NCBI GenBank assembly: GCA_958295765.1
Contig: CATQHB010000002.1
Location: 1,686,091-1,750,090, forward strand
Source of the DNA: an uncultured Dehalococcoidia bacterium
GTDB taxonomy: Bacteria > Chloroflexota > Dehalococcoidia > Lucifugimonadales > UBA3495
DNA: 64,000 bases
Reading direction: 5' to 3'
This document shows, piece by piece, positions 58,868 to 64,000 of the stretch. The notes under the pieces were generated by a model. That model was not told the DNA's origin, ran no database searches, and saw only the letters and a list, made by a program, of their open reading frames with translations. Position 1 is the stretch's first letter, and each line of letters begins with the position of its first letter. Position numbers and translations under genes: made by a program.

Positions 58868-59285
58868 ACGCACCAAGTACCGCAAGATGGGCCGGGGCCG
58901 TCGCAAGGGTATGGCGACCACCGGCAACAGCGTCCATTTCGGGGAATACGGCCTCAAGGCCATGGGCTGTGAGTGGATTACCGCCCGCCAGATTGAATCG
59001 GCCCGGGTCGCCATTACCCGCCACCTCCAGCGCGGCGGCCAGGTGTGGATTCGCGTCTTTCCCGACAAGCCCATCAGCAAGAAGCCGGCCGAGGTTCGGA
59101 TGGGCGGCGGCAAGGCGGCCAATGACCACTGGGTAGCCGTGGTCAAGCCGGGCCGCATCCTGTTCGAGGTGGGCGGAGTGCCGGGGAACCAGGCGGTAGC
59201 CGCCCTGCGGTTGGCCTCCCACAAGCTGCCCATCCCCACCAAGACGGTGCAACGGGACCAGGTGGCGGCCAGCCTGGGCAATTAA
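58854..59285 (+). CDS. rplP: Ribosomal protein L16
   Basis: L16 helps bind aminoacyl-tRNA. [51 protein letters not shown]-like sequence and [20 protein letters not shown] are standard, except that the usual second basic residue in the R-R-GQ region reads RGGQ. I start at the ATG at 58854, within the end of rpsC, with AGGGGGG upstream. Length 143 residues. Confidence 0.97.
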   Translation: MLQPKRTKYRKMGRGRRKGMATTGNSVHFGEYGLKAMGCEWITARQIESARVAITRHLQRGGQVWIRVFPDKPISKKPAEVRMGGGKAANDHWVAVVKPGRILFEVGGVPGNQAVAALRLASHKLPIPTKTVQRDQVAASLGN

Positions 59286-59305
59286 TAAACCGGGGAGACG
59301 GCACG

Positions 59306-59503
59306 ATGCAAGTCCAGGAAATACGCTCTTTGACCGACCAGCAACTGACCGAGGAAGTGAGCAAGACCTACCGGGAGTTGATGAACCTCCGGTTTCGGGC
59401 GGCCACCAACCAGCTTACCGATACCAACCAGCCGCGCAAGGTGCGCAAGGACATCGCCCGCTTGCTCACGGTAATGCGGGAACGCAATTTGACGGTGAAT
59501 TAA
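59306..59503 (+). CDS. rpmC: Ribosomal protein L29
   Basis: L29 lies near the tunnel exit. MQVQEIRSLTDQQLTEEVSK, TYRELMNLRFRAATNQLTDT and KVRKDIARLLTVMRERNLTV form the two-helix family pattern. Length 65 residues. It is separated from rpsQ by two bases. Confidence 0.96.
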   Translation: MQVQEIRSLTDQQLTEEVSKTYRELMNLRFRAATNQLTDTNQPRKVRKDIARLLTVMRERNLTVN

Positions 59504-59505
59504 GC

Positions 59506-59913
59506 ATGGCTAAAGAAATGCGGAAGATTCGCACCGGCGCGGTAGTCCGCACCGGTATGGCCCAAACCGCCGTGGTCGAAATGGTCTGGAAGCAGCGCCA
59601 TCGCCTGTATCGCAAGCAGATGCGCCGGGTAACCCGTTTCTACGTCCACGACCCGGAGAATCAGTGCCGCGTCGGCGACACGGTGCGAATTCAGGAGACC
59701 CGGCCCATCTCCAAGACCAAGCACTGGCGCCTCCTGGAAATCCTGCACCGGCGCCAGGTGGCCGACGTGCAGCCCATTGAACTGGAAACCGACCTGGACG
59801 CCGAAATCGCCGCGGAAGCGGAACAACCTACCGCCCTGGCCGATTCGGTGGAAAGTTCCGAAGCCGGCGCGCCGGACGAAGAGGATACCCAAAATGATAC
59901 AAACCTATACTAG
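59506..59913 (+). CDS. rpsQ: Ribosomal protein S17 with acidic C-terminal extension
   Basis: Residues 1-85 are a normal S17: [60 protein letters not shown]. After LLEILHRR the protein continues for about 50 residues rich in Glu, Asp and Ala ([20 protein letters not shown] and [20 protein letters not shown]), unlike the usual short S17. The extension overlaps the start of rplN by 20 bases, so it is truly in frame and translated. Its purpose is unknown. Confidence 0.94.
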   Translation: MAKEMRKIRTGAVVRTGMAQTAVVEMVWKQRHRLYRKQMRRVTRFYVHDPENQCRVGDTVRIQETRPISKTKHWRLLEILHRRQVADVQPIELETDLDAEIAAEAEQPTALADSVESSEAGAPDEEDTQNDTNLY

Positions 59914-60262
59914 GCTGAACGTCGCCGACAACAGCGGCGCCAAGCTCATCCGGCTCATCAACATTCCCGGCTCCAGCAAGCGCAAGTACGCCCGGGTGGG
60001 CGACGTGATTGTCTGCACCGTGCGGGAAGCCGTCCCCAACTCGCCAGTCCGCAAGGGCACGGTGGTCAAGGCGGTGGTGGTGCGCCAGGCCCAGGCTTTG
60101 CTGCGGCCCGACGGGACTTACATCAAGTTTGACGACAACGCCGCCGTCATTATCCAGGATAACCTGATGCCCCGGGGCACCCGGATTTTCGGCCCGGTGG
60201 CCCGGGAACTGCGGGAACGGGGCTTTATGCGCATCGTCTCCCTGGCTCCGGAGGTGGTCTAA
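59894..60262 (+). CDS. rplN: Ribosomal protein L14
   Basis: L14 contacts the 30S subunit and binds silencing factor Rsf[61 protein letters not shown] and [20 protein letters not shown] are diagnostic. Length 122 residues. The start at 59894 lies inside the acidic tail of rpsQ, and its stop overlaps the start of rplX by one base. Confidence 0.97.
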   Translation: MIQTYTRLNVADNSGAKLIRLINIPGSSKRKYARVGDVIVCTVREAVPNSPVRKGTVVKAVVVRQAQALLRPDGTYIKFDDNAAVIIQDNLMPRGTRIFGPVARELRERGFMRIVSLAPEVV

Positions 60263-60582
60263 TGAATATCCGCCGCGGCGACAACGTATTGGTCATCGCC
60301 GGTAAGGAAAAGGGCAAGACCGGACGGGTTGACCGCCAGTTGGTCGCCGAAAACCGGGTGGTGGTGGAAGGAATCAATATGATTACCCGCCACATCAAGC
60401 CCCGCCCCGGCATCCGCCAGGCCGGCCGGATCCAGCAGGAAGGGCCGATCCATATCTCCAACGTAATGCTGATTTGCAACAAGTGCAGCCAGACCATCAA
60501 GCCCAAGACGGTTACCCTGGAAACCGGCCAGCGCGTCCGGGGTTGCCCCAAGTGCGAGGAAGTGATTGACGATGCCCGATGA
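60262..60582 (+). CDS. rplX: Ribosomal protein L24
   Basis: L24 starts 50S assembly. [40 protein letters not shown] and SNVMLICNKCSQTIKPKTVT are typical, and a C4-type zinc-like pair (ICNKC and GCPKC) is retained. Length 106 residues. The start overlaps the last base of rplN; the stop overlaps rplE. Confidence 0.96.
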   Translation: MNIRRGDNVLVIAGKEKGKTGRVDRQLVAENRVVVEGINMITRHIKPRPGIRQAGRIQQEGPIHISNVMLICNKCSQTIKPKTVTLETGQRVRGCPKCEEVIDDAR

Positions 60583-61258
60583 TGAACAGGTAGCACAACC
60601 GGCGGCCCAGGAAACTCCCCGGCCGGCCCGCCAGCGTCAGTCCCGCGCCCGTCGGGGCGCCGAGGGAGCCGGCGCGGATACAGCGGTCGCCTCCATTGAT
60701 GCCGGCCCGCCGCATCCCCGGTTGCGGGACGTTTACCGCAACGAAATTGTGCCGGCAATGATGACCGAGTTCGGGTTCACCAACTCGATGCGGGTGCCGA
60801 GGGTGCAGAAAATAGTGGTGAACATCGGCCTGGGCGAGGCGCTGACCAATGGCCGGGCCATGGAGGCCGCCACCCGGGACCTGATGACCATTAGCGGTCA
60901 GAAACCGATAATCACCCGCGCCCGCAAGTCCATCGCCGGGTTCAAGCTGCGGGCCGGCAACCCGATTGGCACCTGCGTTACCCTGCGGGGCGCCCGGATG
61001 TACCATTTCCTGGATCGGCTGGTGAACACCGCCCTGCCCCGTATCCGCGACTTCCGGGGCATTTCCCGGCGGGGCTTTGACGGACGGGGCAACTTTTCCA
61101 TCGGCCTCCGGGAACAGATTATCTTTCCGGAGATTGACTATAACCAGATTGACCGGTTCCGGGGCTTGCAGGTAACCATCATCACCAGCGCCGAGAACGA
61201 CGCCGAGTCCATCCGGCTGCTGGAGATGTTCGGGATGCCCTTCGTCCGGCAGAGCTAG
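60572..61258 (+). CDS. rplE: Ribosomal protein L5 with N-terminal extension
   Basis: L5 binds 5S rRNA. From about residue 48, HPRLRDVYRNEIVPAMMTEF, TNSMRVPRVQKIVVNIGLGE, GQKPIITRARKSIAGFKLRA and RDFRGISRRGFDGRGNFSIG are canonical. Before this lie about 45 residues rich in Ala, Gln, Arg and Pro (MPDDEQVAQPAAQETPRPAR and so on), absent from standard L5. I start at the ATG at 60572. The extension overlaps the end of rplX by 11 bases. Confidence 0.94.
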   Translation: MPDDEQVAQPAAQETPRPARQRQSRARRGAEGAGADTAVASIDAGPPHPRLRDVYRNEIVPAMMTEFGFTNSMRVPRVQKIVVNIGLGEALTNGRAMEAATRDLMTISGQKPIITRARKSIAGFKLRAGNPIGTCVTLRGARMYHFLDRLVNTALPRIRDFRGISRRGFDGRGNFSIGLREQIIFPEIDYNQIDRFRGLQVTIITSAENDAESIRLLEMFGMPFVRQS

Positions 61259-61297
61259 GTCCGCAAGCTGAAGAGAAGACAGGTCTAAGGAGACACC

Positions 61298-61483
61298 TTG
61301 GCAAAGAAATCAATGGTACAGAAATGGTTGCGGGAACCCAAGTTTCCCGGGCGGAAGTATAATCGCTGCCACCGCTGCGGGCGGCCCCGGGCCTATATCC
61401 GTTACTTCGGCATCTGCCGTATCTGTTTCCGCCAGTTGGCCCTGACCGGCGACCTGCCGGGCATCCGCAAAGCCAGTTGGTAG
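61298..61483 (+). CDS. rpsZ: Ribosomal protein S14, zinc-binding type
   Basis: This short S14 has the zinc site [20 protein letters not shown] with Cys24, 27, 40 and 43, so it is the C+ form. [20 protein letters not shown] and [16 protein letters not shown] complete it. It starts with TTG at 61298, with TAAGGAG seven bases upstream. Length 61 residues. Confidence 0.96.
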   Translation: MAKKSMVQKWLREPKFPGRKYNRCHRCGRPRAYIRYFGICRICFRQLALTGDLPGIRKASW

Positions 61484-61589
61484 GCGGCCGGCGGCGCAGC
61501 AACGGGCTGACTTGCCATTGCCCGCTCCATTATTGTCAATCGTTGTCAATTGGCGTCAATTGTTATTGAAGGTAGGAGAATAGCCGACC

Positions 61590-61988
61590 ATGCCGGTTAA
61601 TGACCCCGTAGCCGATATGCTCACCCGGATTCGGAACGGCATCCACGCCCGCCACGAATCGGTGATGGTTCCCCATTCCAAGCTCAAGGTGGCGGTCGCC
61701 ACCATTCTCAAGGAACAGGGTTACATCCGGGACTTTGATATGCCCCGGGGCCAGCAGTTCCCCACTATGCGGGTGCATCTGGCCTACCGCACCGGACGGG
61801 AACCGGTCATCAGCGGCCTGAAACGGGTCAGCAAACCGGGCCTGCGGGTGTACGTGGGCAAAGGCGAGATTCCCCGGGTTTACGGCGGGTTGGGCCTGGC
61901 AATCCTGTCCACCTCCCAGGGCGTAATGAGCGGGCGACAAGCCTGGCGACTCGGCATTGGAGGAGAACTGCTCTGTTATGTCTGGTAA
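61590..61988 (+). CDS. rpsH: Ribosomal protein S8
   Basis: S8 binds the central domain of 16S rRNA. MPVNDPVADMLTRIRNGIHA, VMVPHSKLKVAVATILKEQG and GLGLAILSTSQGVMSGRQAW are diagnostic; the last is the conserved STSxG..t motif. Length 132 residues. It is 106 bases after rpsZ, and its end overlaps rplF by 11 bases. Confidence 0.97.
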   Translation: MPVNDPVADMLTRIRNGIHARHESVMVPHSKLKVAVATILKEQGYIRDFDMPRGQQFPTMRVHLAYRTGREPVISGLKRVSKPGLRVYVGKGEIPRVYGGLGLAILSTSQGVMSGRQAWRLGIGGELLCYVW

Positions 61989-62589
61989 TACCGACGCGCA
62001 AGAACAACCGCAAGAACAAGCGGAACAAGCGGAAGGAAGGACTCTTTCCCGAATTGGCCGCAAGCCGATTCCCATTCCCGGCGGCGTAGAAGTTGAAGTC
62101 CGTTACGGTGGCGTAACTGTAACCGGCCCCCGGGGTACGCTGAGCCAGAACTACCACCCGGAGGTTACGGTGCGGGTGGAAGCCGGCGAGGTGCTGGTGG
62201 AGCGGCTTTCCGAGCGGAAGTTCCACCATTCCCTGCACGGCCTGACCCGCAGCCTGATTGCCAACGCCATCGTCGGCGTAACCGACGGCTATACCAAGAC
62301 CCTGGAACTGATGGGCGTCGGCTACCGGGTGCAGCAGTCCGGCGAGGGTATTGTCCTCAACGTAGGCTACAGCCACCCGGTAGAGATTCAACCCCGCGAG
62401 GGCGTTACCCTGGAAGTTGAAGGCAACAACCGGGTTCACGTGCGGGGCATTGACAAGCAGAAAGTGGGGGAACTGGCCGCGCGGGTCAGAAAAGTGCGCC
62501 CCCCCAACGCCTATAAGGAGAAGGGAATCCGGTATCAGGGGGAAGTCCTGCATTTCAAGCCCGGCAAGGCCGCGGCCCGCAAGGCTTAA
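61978..62589 (+). CDS. rplF: Ribosomal protein L6 with short N-terminal extension
   Basis: L6 lies near the factor-binding site. SRIGRKPIPIPGGVEVEVRY, HSLHGLTRSLIANAIVGVTD and GYTKTLELMGVGYRVQQSGE are standard. Before SRIG there is a Gln/Glu-rich stretch of about 23 residues (MSGNTDAQEQPQEQAEQAEG), not seen in ordinary L6. I start at the ATG at 61978, inside the end of rpsH. Length 203 residues. Confidence 0.95.
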   Translation: MSGNTDAQEQPQEQAEQAEGRTLSRIGRKPIPIPGGVEVEVRYGGVTVTGPRGTLSQNYHPEVTVRVEAGEVLVERLSERKFHHSLHGLTRSLIANAIVGVTDGYTKTLELMGVGYRVQQSGEGIVLNVGYSHPVEIQPREGVTLEVEGNNRVHVRGIDKQKVGELAARVRKVRPPNAYKEKGIRYQGEVLHFKPGKAAARKA

Positions 62590-62664
62590 CCGTCCGGTAC
62601 CATCCCATCCTATCCCGACTCGACCCGTCCCGAAAAGCAGCCGGTCTGGAGATATTGTAAAGAG

Positions 62665-63033
62665 ATGCCCAGAGACAGAGACGCTCGAAAGTTGAGAAAT
62701 GTCCGCCACCGCCGGGTCCGCAAGAAGGTATCCGGCAGCCCGGAACAACCCCGGCTGTGCGTGTTCCGCAGCCTGCGCTCCATCTATGCCCAGATAATTG
62801 ACGACACCGGGGGCAATACCCTGGTGGCCGCCTCCAGCCAGGAAGCGGCGCGGGAAGCGGGCGCGGCCATCCACCCCAAGACGGCGGTATCCACCGCCGT
62901 GGGAACGCTGTTGGCCCAGCGGGCGCTGGCCCAGGGCATCAGCCGGGTGGTGTTCGACCGGGGAGGTTACAAATATCACGGACGGGTGAAGGCCCTGGCC
63001 GAAGCCGCCCGGGAGGGAGGTCTCAAGTTTTAA
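62665..63033 (+). CDS. rplR: Ribosomal protein L18
   Basis: L18 carries 5S rRNA into the 50S subunit. [40 protein letters not shown] and [20 protein letters not shown] are diagnostic. Length 122 residues. The start ATG at 62665 is 75 bases after rplF; the stop overlaps rpsE by one base. Confidence 0.97.
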   Translation: MPRDRDARKLRNVRHRRVRKKVSGSPEQPRLCVFRSLRSIYAQIIDDTGGNTLVAASSQEAAREAGAAIHPKTAVSTAVGTLLAQRALAQGISRVVFDRGGYKYHGRVKALAEAAREGGLKF

Positions 63034-63575
63034 TGGTTAGTACCACAAATAGACCTCGACCCAATCGGCCCCCGCGGGAACGGGAAGAAGACCCCTCCGG
63101 TTTCACCGAGCGCGTGGTCTATACCCGCCGCATCGCCAAGGTGGTTAAAGGCGGCCGGCGGCTGCGCTTTAACGCCCTGGTAGTAGTCGGCGACGGCGGC
63201 GGCAACGTCGGCGCCGGAATGGGCAAGGCTCTGGTGATTCCCGACGCGGTGCGCAAGGGCAACGCCATCGCCCGCCGCAACATGGTCAAGATTCCCATTC
63301 AGGGCAGCAGCATCCCCCACGAAATTACCGTGAAGGTGGGCGCCTCAATCGTGGTGATTAAGCCGGCCCCGGAAGGCACCGGCATCATTGCCGCCGGCGC
63401 GATGCGGGCCATCCTGGAACTCGGCGGCGTCCGCGACGTGGTGGGCAAGTCCCTCGGTTCCCGCAACCCGATTAACACGGTGCAGGCCACCCTGGAAGCC
63501 CTGCGCCAATTGCGCGACCCTCAGGCGGAGCTGGCCCGGCGCCGCGGCGCCCAAGCTCAGCCCCAACAGCGGTAA
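63033..63575 (+). CDS. rpsE: Ribosomal protein S5
   Basis: S5 is near the mRNA entry and helps fidelity. ERVVYTRRIAKVVKGGRRLR, NALVVVGDGGGNVGAGMGKA, EVPEAIRKG-like VIPDAVRKGNAIARRNMVKI and KSLGSRNPINTVQATLEALR are present. Length 180 residues, with a Gln/Arg-rich tail. It overlaps rplR by one base, so translation is coupled. Confidence 0.97.
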   Translation: MVSTTNRPRPNRPPREREEDPSGFTERVVYTRRIAKVVKGGRRLRFNALVVVGDGGGNVGAGMGKALVIPDAVRKGNAIARRNMVKIPIQGSSIPHEITVKVGASIVVIKPAPEGTGIIAAGAMRAILELGGVRDVVGKSLGSRNPINTVQATLEALRQLRDPQAELARRRGAQAQPQQR

Positions 63576-63654
63576 CCAGTCAAGCCCTGGATTCAACCCC
63601 GGCAATCCGGTGAAGTGCCGGTTCGACCAACTCAACCGGTTTGAGCGGTTAGAC

Positions 63655-63696
63655 CGGCAACCCGATAGGTGGATTCGGCAACCCGATAGGTGGATT
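63655..63696 (+). repeat. Tandem 21-bp repeat carrying the rpmD ribosome site
   Basis: CGGCAACCCGATAGGTGGATT occurs twice head-to-tail (63655-63675 and 63676-63696), so the AGGTGG ribosome site is duplicated, the second copy just before the rpmD ATG. Confidence 0.9.
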
Positions 63697-63697
63697 G

Positions 63698-63886
63698 ATG
63701 GCCCAACTCAAGATTACCTGGACCAAGAGTTATATCGGCAAACCCCAAAATCAGCGCAGAGTGATTCACGCCCTGGGCCTGCGCCGGTTGCATCACACGG
63801 TAACCCACGGCGACACGCCCACCATCCGGGGCATGGTGAATAAAATATCCCACCTGGTTACGGTGGAAGAGTTAGCCGAGGACTGA
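63698..63886 (+). CDS. rpmD: Ribosomal protein L30
   Basis: L30 has the short family form MAQLKITWTKSYIGKPQNQR followed by VIHALGLRRLHHTVTHGDTP and TIRGMVNKISHLVTVEELAE. Length 62 residues. I start at ATG 63698. The remaining 114 bases to the window end hold no complete gene; rplO would be expected next. Confidence 0.96.
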   Translation: MAQLKITWTKSYIGKPQNQRRVIHALGLRRLHHTVTHGDTPTIRGMVNKISHLVTVEELAED

Positions 63887-64000
63887 CCAGCCGGCAATCC
63901 GGTTGGGTCGGCGCGGTTAGGCTGAAGCACAGTCCTTTCCCCCGGAAGCGGCGTGGCCGGAGGCCCGGTCGTTCCGGGGCAAACTATCCAGGAGAAATCG

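Noticed and set aside
62590-62664. A small gene between rplF and rplR
   Set aside because: The 75-base gap shows CCATCCCATCC-like runs but no start with a ribosome site and no conserved peptide.

Overview
This window is a GC-rich bacterial chromosome segment. The gene set suggests Chloroflexota, perhaps a Dehalococcoidia/SAR202-like lineage. The clues are a PspA-PspAA pair, many one-off flavoenzymes and DUF families (HpaB-type monooxygenase, GMC oxidoreductase, NIPSNAP, DUF1326, DUF2277, GYD, PaREP1), a Firmicutes-like insertion in ribosomal protein S12, and a chromosome full of short palindromic repeats. The taxonomic call is inference; no rRNA gene is present.

Layout. 0-9 kb: family 5 uracil-DNA glycosylase, GMC oxidoreductase, HpaB-like monooxygenase, a DNA methyltransferase fused to an HNH domain, a NIPSNAP protein, and a coupled pair of PLP-dependent decarboxylase and DUF3326 protein flanked by two hairpins with the same stem. 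9-15 kb: a probable envelope-stress island (PspA, PspAA, a 58-residue two-helix membrane protein, DUF4178, DUF350, an unknown protein and a Ser/Gly/Arg-rich lipoprotein). 15-19.7 kb: a divergent SecA-like ATPase without the C-terminal zinc domain, together with a protein carrying an arylamine N-acetyltransferase/transglutaminase-type Cys-His-Asp pattern. 19.7-30 kb: tRNA-Pro(CGG), a TlpA-like lipoprotein, mfd, proB-proA and a split transketolase. 30-39 kb: amidohydrolase, a DNA-repair run (mug, thpR, alkA-like), a DUF433/PIN-like toxin-antitoxin pair, ffh, sbcC, and small redox and DUF genes. 39-51 kb: DUF1326, a triple fusion of DapA-like lyase, MfnB and a TusA-like domain, PaREP1, the ileS / NucS-like nuclease / mutM run, a retropepsin-like protein, thiD and a GYD protein. 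51.2 kb to the end: the str-S10-spc ribosomal superoperon from rpsL to rpmD, with no tuf between fusA and rpsJ.

Between genes lie three families of short repeats. Family 1 is about 100-200 bp, with a core of GTCGTTCCGGCGAAAGCC and outer arms ending in AGGGCAATCGCA. It has eight full copies plus fragments, and four copies are flanked by direct repeats of 10-17 bp that look like target-site duplications. Family 2 has arms of the type CTCATGGTGAGCTTGTCGAA. One copy has a family-1 element inserted in it, and two arms supply the last codons and stop of genes. Family 3 is a small GTAGGGGCGGG palindrome.

The most unusual items are the DapA-MfnB-TusA fusion, the SecA-like/transglutaminase-like pair, the hairpin-bracketed decarboxylase-DUF3326 cassette, and the repeat biology. 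All functional statements come from reading motifs by eye; no database search was run.
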